Below are positions 24,423-35,050 of a stretch of 64,000 nt of DNA, in pieces. A program made the position numbers and the translations under genes. The stretch comes from Streptomyces sp. SA15 (GTDB lineage: Bacteria; Actinomycetota; Actinomycetes; Streptomycetales; Streptomycetaceae), in contig NZ_NTGE01000074.1 in NCBI RefSeq assembly GCF_002291145.1, positions 1 to 64,000 of the forward strand. The letters run 5' to 3'. Numbering within the stretch: position 1 is the stretch's first letter; every line of letters starts with the position of its first letter. The notes below the pieces were generated by a model that was given only the letters and a program-made list of their open reading frames with translations, ran no database searches and was not told where the DNA came from.

Positions 24423-26165
24423 CTATGCGCTGGGGCTGGCCGACGGGCTCGGCGACGACGTCTCGGCCGCTTCCACGGTCAGCGGGACCGTGAGCGTCGC
24501 CCCGCCCGCCGCCTCGATGCGGAGCAGGAACGTGCCGGTGGTGTCGTCCGCGTACAGCTTCGGCAGCTTCAACAGGCCGTTCGCGTCCGTCTCCAGGCCC
24601 TTCAGGGTACGGATCGGCTTGCCGTCCGCGTCCTTGAAGTAGGGGCCCTTGTCGTTCTCGGACGGGTCGAGCACGGACTTGATGAGCGTGGCGGTGACCG
24701 CGACCTTGTCCGCGGCCTCGCCCTGGTACGTCGCCTTCACCTCGACCTGCTCGGCGAACTCGCCGCCGGCCTTGCAGGTCAGCGCGGTGGCGCTGGTGCG
24801 GGTGAGGGCGCCGGCCACGCGTTCGGTGACGGTGGCCTCGTAGTCGAGGCCGCTGACCATGCGGCCGACGACGGTGGCGCGGACGGTGAAGTCGCCAGTC
24901 TTCTCGCCCGCCTTCAGCGCGGGCGCGACGGCCACGCCGGTGCTGTTGGTGACGACCGTGGCGACATTCTCGCCGCCGGCGAAGGTGGCGTCGGTGTCGC
25001 CGATGATCGTGAAGCGGATGCGGACCTTGGCGACGGCCGCGCCGGCCTTGGTCTCGGCACGGGTGCTGATCTTCTTGGTGAACGTGTCGCCCGCGATCGC
25101 GGTGAGCTTCGCGGTGCCGGCGTCCTCCAGGTGGTCCACTGTGTCGGTGGGGGTCTGGGGGGCGCCGGGGGACGTGGGCGGCGGCTTCGGCGTGCCGGGC
25201 GGAGACGACGTGGGCGGCTTCGGGCTCTGGGAGCCGCCACCGGGCTTGCCGGGCGTGCTGGGCTTGTTGTCCGGCGTGTCGGAGGCCGGGGGCGAGGGCT
25301 TGGTGTTCGCCCTGTTGCCGCCGTCGCTGCGGTTGCCGTCATCGGGCAGGGTGCCGGTGCCGTCCGGGATCTCGCGGATGCCCTTGCGGTAGTACTCCAG
25401 CCACGACAGGACCGTGTTCAGGTAGTCCTGCGAGTTGTTGTAGCTGAGGATCGCCCTGTTGAGGTCGGCCTGCGTGGACAGGTCCCAGCCGTAGCGGCAA
25501 AGGTAATGGCCGGCCGAAAACGCGGCGTCGTAGATGTTGTTGGGGTCCTCGGTGCCGTCGCCGTTGCCGTCGCGGCCCGCCCACGCCCAGGTGGACGGGA
25601 TGAACTGCATGGGGCCGACGGCCTGGTCGTACGTGCTGTTGCCGTCGTACGCGCCGTCGTCGGTGTCCCTGATGAGCGCGAAACCGTTGCCGTCGAGCTG
25701 CGGACCGAGGATCGGGGAGGTGGTGGTGCCGGCCGCGTCGACGCGGCCGCCGCGGGCCTGGCCCGACTCGACCTTGCCGATGGCGGCCAGGAGTTGCCAG
25801 GGCAGGTTGCAGCCGGGCTTGGACGCCTGCAGTTCGGCCGCGGCCTTCTTGTAGGCGTCGAGGACGGTGGCGGGGATGCCCGCCTCGGCCTCGCCCGGGG
25901 ATACGGGGTTACCGTCGGCGGTCGGCGAGGGGCTCGGGGTGTTCAGCGGCGGCAGGTCCGTGTAGTACGGCGAGTTGCCGGTGGCGCCGCCACCGTCGTC
26001 GGCGGTCGCGTCGGGTGCGGTCTCGGCGCCGGTGGTGGCCGGTCTGTTCTGGTCGTCGGCCGTCACCCCCGGAGCCTGGGAGGCGGACAGGGCCGCGACC
26101 GCGGCCGCGGCCACGGCGGTGGTCGCCGCTCCCTTGCGCAGCCGCCTACCGAATTGCGCCGCCAT
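24423..26165 (-). CDS. secreted lytic transglycosylase (SLT/MltB-type) with Ig-like C-terminus
   Basis: 580 residues. A signal peptide (RRLRKGAATTAVAAAAVAAL) is followed by a Pro/Ser/Thr linker. The catalytic domain at about 95-265 shows NLPWQLLAAIGKVESGQARG (catalytic Glu in KVESG), VGPMQFIPSTWAWAGRDGNG and NIYDAAFSAGHYLCRYGWDL, typical of transglycosylases that cleave peptidoglycan with 1,6-anhydro products. A long Pro/Thr/Gly linker (about 290-350) leads to two tandem beta-sandwich, invasin-like repeats (DTFTKKISTRAETKAGAAVA, GGEFAEQVEVKATYQGEAAD). ATG 26165 has GGAGGGG 8 nt upstream. It is divergent from the DUF4184 gene across 284 bp. Confidence 0.87.
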   Translation of the reverse strand: MAAQFGRRLRKGAATTAVAAAAVAALSASQAPGVTADDQNRPATTGAETAPDATADDGGGATGNSPYYTDLPPLNTPSPSPTADGNPVSPGEAEAGIPATVLDAYKKAAAELQASKPGCNLPWQLLAAIGKVESGQARGGRVDAAGTTTSPILGPQLDGNGFALIRDTDDGAYDGNSTYDQAVGPMQFIPSTWAWAGRDGNGDGTEDPNNIYDAAFSAGHYLCRYGWDLSTQADLNRAILSYNNSQDYLNTVLSWLEYYRKGIREIPDGTGTLPDDGNRSDGGNRANTKPSPPASDTPDNKPSTPGKPGGGSQSPKPPTSSPPGTPKPPPTSPGAPQTPTDTVDHLEDAGTAKLTAIAGDTFTKKISTRAETKAGAAVAKVRIRFTIIGDTDATFAGGENVATVVTNSTGVAVAPALKAGEKTGDFTVRATVVGRMVSGLDYEATVTERVAGALTRTSATALTCKAGGEFAEQVEVKATYQGEAADKVAVTATLIKSVLDPSENDKGPYFKDADGKPIRTLKGLETDANGLLKLPKLYADDTTGTFLLRIEAAGGATLTVPLTVEAAETSSPSPSASPSA

Positions 26166-26449
26166 AAATGGAACCCCTCCCGTGGACGCCCGACCGCCCG
26201 TGTCTGTCTGTGTTCGACGTCTGTGCTCGACCTGTTGTGACGATCGAACCGCACTGGGGGTTGCCCCCCGTGCCGCGCTTCGGTGTGACCCAGGCGACCC
26301 TACGACAACTTCCTTTGCTCGGGCACCCGTTCGTGCCCGATTTTCACCGATTGGCCATGTCGGATCGGGGCCCGATCGCATCGCTCATACTGAACGGCAT
26401 TGAAGAACCCGGTCGACCGCCGGCCCAACATCCGCCGCGAGGAGCTTCG

Positions 26450-27157
26450 TTGCCGTTCACCCTGAGCCATGCGGCGGCCGTCCTGCCCGCCGTACGCACC
26501 GACGGAACCGCCCGGGGATCGCTGGTGCCGGCCGCACTCGTGGCGGGTTCCTTTGCTCCCGACATGACCTACTACGCGGCGAGTGTCGTCTCCGGGGCGA
26601 TGGAGTTCGGTGAGTTCACCCATTCCTTCCCGGGCGTGCTCACCGTCGACGTGCTGGTCGCCTGGGCGTTGGTGGGGTTGTGGCTGCTGGTCCGTGAGCC
26701 GCTGGTGGCGCTGCTGCCGCGAGCGTGGCAGGGCCGGGTGGCAACGCTGCTGCGCTGCGGGGCGCCACGCGCGCGCGTACGGCCCGTTTCGGTGGTGTGG
26801 TGGTACGTCTCCGCCGCACTCGGCGCGCTGACCCACGTCGTGTGGGACGCGTTCACGCACCTCGACCGGTGGGGGATGCGGCTGTTTCCCGTCCTGGGGC
26901 GGGAGGTGGCCGGCTCTCCCTTGTACTGGTACCTGCAGTACGGCGGTTCGGCGGTGGCCGCGGTGGTGATCGCCGTGTTCGTGGCACACGCGCTACGGCG
27001 GGCGCCCGCGGCCGAACCGGTGGGGGTTCCGGTGTTGTCCGTACGGGACCGGTGGTGGGCCGGGGCCGTGATCGGCGGCTGTGCGGTGGTCGCGGCGGCG
27101 CAACGCGCGACACGGTGGTGGGAGTACTGGGGTCCACCGCGAAGCCCTGGGAACTGA
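26450..27157 (+). CDS. DUF4184 family membrane protein, 3'-truncated by frameshift
   Basis: The TTG at 26450 follows GAGGAG by about 6 nt and begins MPFTLSHAAAVLPAVRT, the conserved DUF4184 N-terminus. Further family motifs: PAALVAGSFAPDMTYYA, THSFPGVLTVDVLVAWALVG, GALTHVVWDAFTHLDRWGMR. Several membrane helices are present; it is an integral membrane protein of unknown function. The frame stops at 27157 after WWEYWGPPRSPGN. The expected last helix (WELIPTLCFGAGAGLVLGVV) lies in another frame just downstream. One extra G in the run at 27129-27132 would restore it. Confidence 0.8.
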   Translation: MPFTLSHAAAVLPAVRTDGTARGSLVPAALVAGSFAPDMTYYAASVVSGAMEFGEFTHSFPGVLTVDVLVAWALVGLWLLVREPLVALLPRAWQGRVATLLRCGAPRARVRPVSVVWWYVSAALGALTHVVWDAFTHLDRWGMRLFPVLGREVAGSPLYWYLQYGGSAVAAVVIAVFVAHALRRAPAAEPVGVPVLSVRDRWWAGAVIGGCAVVAAAQRATRWWEYWGPPRSPGN

Positions 27158-27303
27158 TCCCGACGCTGTGCTTCGGTGCCGGCGCGGGACTCGTCCTGGG
27201 CGTGGTGCTGTACGCCGCGCGGGTCAGGGTCTGGCGTCCGGCCCCGGTCCCCGACGGTTCGGACGCGGACGAGGAGCGGCGGAGCCGTCCCGCTGCCCGC
27301 TGA
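27133..27303 (+). pseudogene. detached C-terminal helix of the DUF4184 gene
   Basis: Reads STAKPWELIPTLCFGAGAGL then VLGVVLYAARVRVW and a charged tail, stopping at 27303. It has no start codon and continues the family C-terminus when the G-run frameshift is repaired. It indicates either a recent mutation or a sequencing error. Confidence 0.75.
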
Positions 27304-27314
27304 GCGCCGCGCTC

Positions 27315-27485
27315 GCTCGGCGCAGGGCTGTCGCCAGGCCGGTGGGGATGCGGGCGGTGCTTGCGACGACTGCTCGACGCAGGGTTGTCGCCCAGTGGGC
27401 CGGAATGTGGGTGGTGCCGACCGCGGTGGCTCGGCGCAGGGCTGTCGCCAGGTCGGTGGGGATGCGGGCGGTGCTTGCGACGACT
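27315..27485. repeat. three 57-bp tandem repeats
   Basis: Units 27315-27371, 27372-27428 and 27429-27485 begin GCTCGGCGCAGGGCTGTCGC (middle copy GCTCGACGCAGGGTTGTCGC). Copies 1 and 3 differ at one base; copy 2 is much more diverged. The unit is 19 codons long, so open frames cross it, but no start, ribosome site or conserved protein supports coding. Confidence 0.88.
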
Positions 27486-27694
27486 GTGAAGGCCGGTACC
27501 GGGCGGGGCCGGGTGGACGGGGCCGATGCGGTGTGCGCCTGCGCCTGCGTCCGTGCGCGGGCCGTCCGGCGGCGGAGCATGCGTATACCCATGCCCGCAT
27601 CTTGACGGGCGGGGGCGGCGGGGGCGTTTTCGCGGGGGCCACGTGGGTGACGGGTCCCTCCGGGGGTGGGGCGGGGTTGTGCGGGGTGGGTGGG

Positions 27695-27757
27695 TGTGCG
27701 GTGGGGTGGGTGTCCGGTGGGGTGGGTGTCCGGTGGGGTGGGTGTCCGGTGGGGTTG
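27695..27757. repeat. G-rich 16-bp tandem repeat
   Basis: Unit TGTCCGGTGGGGTGGG, nearly four copies (first copy TGTGCGG..., last partial). Many GGGG and GGG runs on the plus strand could form a G-quadruplex. Confidence 0.85.
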
Positions 27758-27922
27758 CGGTCGGTTCGGCACCGCCGGAGTGCGCCGTGGGGGTGCTCGC
27801 CGTTGCGGCGGAGATTCTGCGCCGAGCGAGTTCTGAGCCGACAGGGACTGTCGTCGTGGCGATGGAGGGTCCGCTACTCAGCCGCACGCTGCCAACGAAC
27901 CCTCCCGCCGAACCGCCGCAGG

Positions 27923-30649
27923 CTAATGCGCTGCCGACTCCCAGTCCGAGCCCGCGCCCACCGAGACGCCGAGGGGGACGCGGAGGTGGACCGCGTTCTC
28001 CATTTCGCGGCGGACCAGTTCCTCCGCGGTCGCGCGCTCGCCGGGGGCGATCTCCAGGACGATTTCGTCGTGGACCTGGAGGAGCATGCGGGACTTCAGG
28101 TCTGCCTCCCGCAGCGCCCGGTCCACGTTCAGCATCGCGATCTTGACGATGTCCGCGGCCGTGCCCTGGATGGGTGCGTTGAGGGCCATGCGCTCGGCCG
28201 CCTCACGGCGCTGACGGTTGTCGCTGTTGAGGTCGGGCAGGTAGCGGCGGCGTCCGAAGAGCGTCGCCGTGTAGCCCGTGGACCGCGCCTCGTCGACGGC
28301 CCGGCGCAGATAGTCCCGTACGCCGCCGAAGCGCTCGAAGTACGCGTCCATCAGGGCGCGGGCCTCCGCCGCCTCGATGTTCAGCTGCTGGGAGAGGCCG
28401 AAGGCCGACAGACCGTAGGCCAGGCCGTACGACATCGCCTTGATCTTGCGCCGCATCTCCGCGTCCACCCCGGCGGGCTCGACGGAGAACACCTGCGCGG
28501 CCGCGGTCGTGTGCAGGTCCTCGCCCGAGGTGAACGCCTCGATGAGGCCCGTGTCCTCGGACAGGTGGGCCATCACGCGCAGCTCGATCTGGCTGTAGTC
28601 CGCCGTCATCAGGGACTCGAAGCCGTCGCCGACCACGAAGCCGCGGCGGATCGCGCGGCCCTCGTCGGTGCGGACCGGGATGTTCTGGAGGTTCGGGTCG
28701 GTGGACGACAGGCGGCCGGTCGCGGCGACCGTCTGGTTGAACGTGGTGTGGATACGGCCGTCCGCCGCGACCGTCTTGATCAGGCCCTCGACGGTGACCC
28801 GCAGCTTCGCCTGCTCCCGGTGCCGGAGCATGATCACCGGCAGTTCGTTGTCCGTCTGGGTCGCCAGCCACGCGAGGGCGTCCGCGTCGGTCGTGTAACC
28901 GGTCTTGGTGCGCTTCGTCTTGGGCAGGGCCAGCTCACCGAAGAGGACCTCCTGGAGCTGCTTGGGCGAGCCCAGGTTGAACTCGTGCCCGGCCGCCGCG
29001 TGCGCCTCCTTCACCGCCTGCTGAACGGCGCCCGCGAACATCTGCTCCATGGCCTCCAGATGGGCCCGGTCGGCCGCGATGCCGTGCCGCTCCATCCGGG
29101 CCAGCAGGGCTGAGGTGGGCAGCTCCACGTCCCGCAGCAGGTCCGCCGCGCCGACCTCCTGGAGGCGGCCCTCGAAGGCCTCCCCCAGGTCGAGGACCGC
29201 GCGGGCCTGGATCATCAGGGCCTCGGCCTCGGCGCCCTCGTCCGTACCGAAGGCCAGCTGGCCGTCGGCCGCCGCGGCGGGGGCCAGCTCGCGGTGCAGG
29301 TATTCCAGGGACAGGGCGTCCAGGTCGAAGGAGCGGCGGCCCGGCTTGACCAGGTAGGCGGCCAGTGCCGTGTCCATGGAGACGCCGGCCACGCTCCAGC
29401 CGTGCTCGGCGAAGACGCGCATCGCGCCCTTGGCGTTGTGGAAGACCTTGGGGCGGCCCGCGTCCGCCAGCCAGGCCGCGAAGGCCTTCTCGTCCGCCTC
29501 GTCCAGCTGTGACGGGTCGAACCAGGCGGCCGCGCCATCGGGTGCGGCCAGAGCGACCTCGGCGACCGAGCCCGTGCCGAGCGCCCAGGTGTCGACCGTG
29601 GCCACGCCGAGGACCTGCGTGCCGTGCTCGGTGAGCCAGCCGGCCAGCTCGCCGGTGCCGAGCACCTGGCCGTCCATCTGGACGCCGTCCGTCGTGATCG
29701 GCGTCGCCTCGGCCTCCTCGGCACCCGGGTCGACGGCGAAGAGGCGCTCACGCAGGGACGGGTTGCGGATCTCCAGGGTGTCCAAGATCATCGCGACGGC
29801 CTTGCGGTCGTACGCGGCCCGCTCCAGATCGGCGACCGTCTTGGGCAGCTCCACCCGCCGCTCCAGCTCCGTGAGCCGACGGTTGAGCTTGACCGCCTCC
29901 AGATGGTCGCGGAGGTTCTGCCCGGCCTTGCCCTTGACCTCGTCGACGCGCTCGACCAGCTCCGCGAAGGACCCGAACTGGTTGATCCACTTCGCGGCCG
30001 TCTTCTCCCCGACGCCCGGGATGCCCGGCAGGTTGTCGGACGGGTCGCCGCGCAGGGCCGCGAAATCCGGGTACTGCGACGGCGTCAGCCCGTACTTCTC
30101 GAAGACCTTCTCCGGGGTGAACCGGGTCAGCTCGGAGACGCCCTTGGTCGGATACAGCACCGTCGTGTGCTCGCTGACCAACTGGAAGGAGTCGCGGTCG
30201 CCGGTGACGATCAGCACCTCGAACCCCTCGGCCTCGGCCTGCGTGGCGAGCGTGGCGATGACGTCGTCCGCCTCGAACCCGTCGATGGCGAAGCGGTGGG
30301 CCTGCATCGCGTCGAGCAACTCCCCGATCAGCTCGACCTGGCCCTTGAACTCGTCCGGGGTCTTGGAACGGTTCGCCTTGTACTCCGTGAACTCCTCGGA
30401 GCGCCAGGTCTTGCGGGAGACGTCGAAGGCCACCGCGAAGTGCGTGGGCGCCTCGTCGCGCAGGGTGTTGGCCAGCATCGACGCGAAGCCGTAGATCGCG
30501 TTCGTCGGCTGGCCCGTCGCGGTGGTGAAGTTCTCCGCGGGCAGCGCGAAGAACGCGCGGTAGGCCAGCGAGTGCCCGTCCATGAGCATCAGGCGGGGGC
30601 GGTCGGCGCCGGGGTTGGTGTCGGTCTGCTTCGATGCTGTCTCTGCCAC
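27923..30649 (-). CDS. polA: DNA polymerase I
   Basis: 908 residues. The 5'-nuclease domain (about 1-315) has LMLMDGHSLAYRAFFALP, FAVAFDVSRKTWRSEEF, GFEADDVIATLATQAEAEGF and RGDPSDNLPGIPGVGEKTAA. The central domain (about 320-500) has the exonuclease fold but lacks the DxE metal ligands (VATVDTWALGTG where DTE would be), so it should have no proofreading. The polymerase domain has motif A MTADYSQIELRVMAHLS, motif B RRKIKAMSYGLAYGLSAFG and motif C QVHDEIVLE. The GTG at 30649 follows a damage-type promoter so closely that the mRNA should be leaderless. It repairs gaps and processes Okazaki fragments. Confidence 0.97.
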   Translation of the reverse strand: MAETASKQTDTNPGADRPRLMLMDGHSLAYRAFFALPAENFTTATGQPTNAIYGFASMLANTLRDEAPTHFAVAFDVSRKTWRSEEFTEYKANRSKTPDEFKGQVELIGELLDAMQAHRFAIDGFEADDVIATLATQAEAEGFEVLIVTGDRDSFQLVSEHTTVLYPTKGVSELTRFTPEKVFEKYGLTPSQYPDFAALRGDPSDNLPGIPGVGEKTAAKWINQFGSFAELVERVDEVKGKAGQNLRDHLEAVKLNRRLTELERRVELPKTVADLERAAYDRKAVAMILDTLEIRNPSLRERLFAVDPGAEEAEATPITTDGVQMDGQVLGTGELAGWLTEHGTQVLGVATVDTWALGTGSVAEVALAAPDGAAAWFDPSQLDEADEKAFAAWLADAGRPKVFHNAKGAMRVFAEHGWSVAGVSMDTALAAYLVKPGRRSFDLDALSLEYLHRELAPAAAADGQLAFGTDEGAEAEALMIQARAVLDLGEAFEGRLQEVGAADLLRDVELPTSALLARMERHGIAADRAHLEAMEQMFAGAVQQAVKEAHAAAGHEFNLGSPKQLQEVLFGELALPKTKRTKTGYTTDADALAWLATQTDNELPVIMLRHREQAKLRVTVEGLIKTVAADGRIHTTFNQTVAATGRLSSTDPNLQNIPVRTDEGRAIRRGFVVGDGFESLMTADYSQIELRVMAHLSEDTGLIEAFTSGEDLHTTAAAQVFSVEPAGVDAEMRRKIKAMSYGLAYGLSAFGLSQQLNIEAAEARALMDAYFERFGGVRDYLRRAVDEARSTGYTATLFGRRRYLPDLNSDNRQRREAAERMALNAPIQGTAADIVKIAMLNVDRALREADLKSRMLLQVHDEIVLEIAPGERATAEELVRREMENAVHLRVPLGVSVGAGSDWESAAH

Positions 30650-30656
30650 GTCCCCG

Positions 30657-30678
30657 ATCCTGCCACGAGCCACTGACA
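30657..30678 (-). promoter_or_regulatory. PafBC/RecA-independent damage-type promoter of polA
   Basis: On the minus strand TGTCAGTG (30678-30671), 8 nt, CAGGAT (30662-30657). The first element matches TGTCRGTG and the spacing of 8 matches; the -10 fits two of the three fixed positions of TANNNT. CAGGAT ends 7 nt before the GTG start, implying a leaderless polA transcript. Confidence 0.65.
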
Positions 30679-30700
30679 GTCGGACCCGCGCGTGCCTCCG

Positions 30701-30742
30701 GCGGACCGGCCACGGCTTCAGGCGGACCGGCCACGGCTTCAG
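30701..30742. repeat. 21-bp tandem duplication
   Basis: GCGGACCGGCCACGGCTTCAG occurs twice in succession (30701-30721, 30722-30742) between the two divergent promoters. Confidence 0.9.
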
Positions 30743-30928
30743 GGGGTGCGGGCCGCCGGGCACAGCCGGCCTCCGTCGGCCTCCGCCGGCCTCCGCGCCG
30801 GACCCCGCCGTCGTGGCTGGTCGCCGCGGTGGCGGATCTTCCACTCTCAGCCGCAGCTCCTCCTCAGCCCGGTATGCGGTGCCCCGACCTCCGCACGCCC
30901 GCACGCCCGCACGCCCGCACGCTCCGCC

Positions 30929-30950
30929 TGTCGGTGGCGCGTGCGAGGAT
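30929..30950 (+). promoter_or_regulatory. PafBC/RecA-independent damage-type promoter of the YdeP-type gene
   Basis: TGTCGGTG (30929-30936), 8 nt, GAGGAT (30945-30950). It is a mirror copy of the polA box: about 31 of 37 positions agree when one is reverse-complemented. The ATG at 30991 is about 40 nt downstream. Confidence 0.6.
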
Positions 30951-30990
30951 CGGAGACGTACTCACGTGCGCAGTGGAAGAGGAGTGTGCG

Positions 30991-33270
<2,280 letters not shown>

Positions 33271-33318
33271 GCGTTTGCTCAGTCGAGCCAGCGATCACGA
33301 CGAACGGAGTCGGGCCCC

Positions 33319-33807
33319 ATGGGCGAGCAGCAGTACGTGACGTTCCCGCAAGAGGTCATCGACGAGTACGCCGCACTCGGCGTGGACCTGCCGGCGCTGT
33401 TCTCCGCGGGGCACCTCGGGACGCGGATGGGCGTACAGATAGTGGAGGCGTCGGCGGAGCGGGTCGTCGGCACGATGCCGGTCGAGGGGAACACACAGCC
33501 GTACGGACTGCTGCACGGAGGCGCGTCCGCCGTACTGGCCGAGACGCTGGGATCGGTGGGGTCGATGCTGCACGCCGGCAGCTCCAAGATCGCGGTGGGC
33601 GTCGATCTGAACTGCACCCATCATCGGGGGGTGCGGTCGGGCCTGGTGACTGGAGTGGCCACGCCCTTGCATCGAGGGCGGTCCACGGCTACGTACGAGA
33701 TCGTGATCAGTGATGAGGCGGGGCGGCGGGTGTGCACCGCGCGGCTCACCTGCATGCTGCGGGATGTCCGACCGGGGGATGGGCAACATGTGGTGGTCGC
33801 CGGCTGA
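33319..33807 (+). CDS. PaaI-family hotdog thioesterase
   Basis: 162 residues with the hotdog-fold thioesterase motif NTQPYGLLHGGASAVLAETLGSVG (shown as NTQPYGLLHGGASAVLAETL), where the GLLHGG loop and a downstream Glu form the active site of PaaI-type acyl-CoA thioesterases. VGVDLNCTHHRGVRSGLVTG and the closing STATYEIVISDEAGRRVCTA complete the fold. It likely hydrolyses an aromatic or medium-chain acyl-CoA; substrate unknown. It is 48 bp after the YdeP-type gene and may be in its operon. Confidence 0.88.
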   Translation: MGEQQYVTFPQEVIDEYAALGVDLPALFSAGHLGTRMGVQIVEASAERVVGTMPVEGNTQPYGLLHGGASAVLAETLGSVGSMLHAGSSKIAVGVDLNCTHHRGVRSGLVTGVATPLHRGRSTATYEIVISDEAGRRVCTARLTCMLRDVRPGDGQHVVVAG

Positions 33808-34077
33808 TCGTGCGGGTTGACTGAGGCCGGGGGGGTGGGTCGCGCAGCCCGGCGCCGACGGGGTGCCGCCCTTCCTCGGGACGGGCGCCGCCCCAGGCGG
33901 CACGACTGCCCAGCCTGACGGGCGGGCGAGATCGGCGCCCACGGCCTCGACGGACACGCGGACACGCTGCCCACCGCCCCCGGCCGCCGAGGCACTCGGC
34001 CACGCAACCGGCCGTACCGCCTCAGCGGCACGATTCCCCGCGGGTTGACGGCATACTCTTCCCATGAGGCCGCCCCC

Positions 34078-34788
34078 ATGACCGGCACCGGCCCCGTCGA
34101 ACCCGTCAACTCATCGGAGACGGACGGCGGTTACGACATCATCGGCGTCGATCCCCCGCGGCTCACCGACCGCCTCACCCGCCGACCCAAAGGCCACCCG
34201 CACGGCCACCCGACCAGCCGTCCCACCGGACGCCTGACCGGCCGCCCGGCGGCCCTCCGGCCCGCCCTGCCACTCCGCGCCCGCAAAGCCGCCCGCGCGG
34301 CCGGCGTCGTCGCCACAGCGGCCGGGTTCCTGCTGCTCACACCCGCCGCGACAGCCGACCGCACCGCACCGCCCCCGCCACCCATCCCCTGGCCCGCCAA
34401 CGTCACCGCCTGGCGCTACCTGGGACCCACCGAACCCCCCAACGCCCCCACGACAGGCACAAAAAGCGGCCGTTACCGATTCGCCGTCACCATCGCCGAC
34501 GGCCCGCCCGTTACCCTCAGAGTCACCGGGACGGCCTTCCCCGGGCTCAACGCCCAGGCCACACCCGACCCCGACTTCACGGTGGACGCCGGGGCAACGC
34601 GCCACATCACAGTCGAGATATCCGTTTCCGACTGTTCGGAGCTGCCCCTCAATGCCGACCTCCCCTTCCTCGACGTAACGCTCCGTAACACGCGCGCAAT
34701 ACAACACCACAGTTTCATCTTCGGCGGCACCTTCTCCCAGGACCTTTCCGCGCTCCTCCACGACGCCTGCCACCCCACCACCGCATGA
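34078..34788 (+). CDS. secreted or membrane-anchored hypothetical protein
   Basis: 236 residues from the ATG at 34078 (GAGG 9 nt upstream); a TTG 33 bp earlier is an alternative. A long basic cytoplasmic N-terminus rich in RP/HP/TGRP repeats precedes one hydrophobic segment (RAAGVVATAAGFLLLTPAAT) ending in an Ala-x-Ala-type cleavage region. The exported part has Pro-rich spacer and a beta-rich domain (RYRFAVTIADGPPVTLRVTG, GATRHITVEISVSDCSELPL). No family is recognised. The last third uses more A/T than its neighbours, a possible sign of transfer. Confidence 0.65.
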   Translation: MTGTGPVEPVNSSETDGGYDIIGVDPPRLTDRLTRRPKGHPHGHPTSRPTGRLTGRPAALRPALPLRARKAARAAGVVATAAGFLLLTPAATADRTAPPPPPIPWPANVTAWRYLGPTEPPNAPTTGTKSGRYRFAVTIADGPPVTLRVTGTAFPGLNAQATPDPDFTVDAGATRHITVEISVSDCSELPLNADLPFLDVTLRNTRAIQHHSFIFGGTFSQDLSALLHDACHPTTA

Positions 34789-35050
34789 CCTGCCCCACGG
34801 CCAACCGGAAGTGCAAGTTCTCAGAATGCGGACCGAGGGGAAAATCGGCCAAACCGGCCGAGAGTCCCCTCCGCCGATGCCTGCCCTCCATCACGTCATA
34901 ACAAGAAAGTCACAAGGAAGCGCCCGACGATGCCCCTGCGCACAAACCGGGCTTAGAGTCACGGCCAGTCACCGCTCCATCGGGAGTTCGGTACCAGCGC
35001 GGCACCCGCCGCCCCCACAGGGATGGCAGTGACTGCGGAAAGGACTGATT

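Larger units (their letters stand above)
27304..27922. other. 619-bp repeat-rich non-coding region
   Basis: No convincing gene on either strand. It holds three 57-bp tandem repeats (27315-27485), a G-rich 16-bp repeat (27695-27757) and G/C-rich spacer up to the polA stop. No clear polA terminator hairpin was found here. Confidence 0.6.
30650..30990. other. 341-bp divergent promoter region polA / YdeP-type gene
   Basis: Contains mirror-image damage-type promoter boxes at its two ends and between them a 21-bp tandem duplication (GCGGACCGGCCACGGCTTCAG, 30701-30721 and 30722-30742) and four 8-bp GCACGCCC units (30893-30924). No gene is seen in it. Confidence 0.75.

Noticed and set aside
27224..27887. 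Minus-strand Pro/His/Thr-rich frame over the repeats before polA
   Set aside because: No ribosome site or conserved sequence. The open frame follows from the 57-bp and 16-bp repeat periods and high GC.
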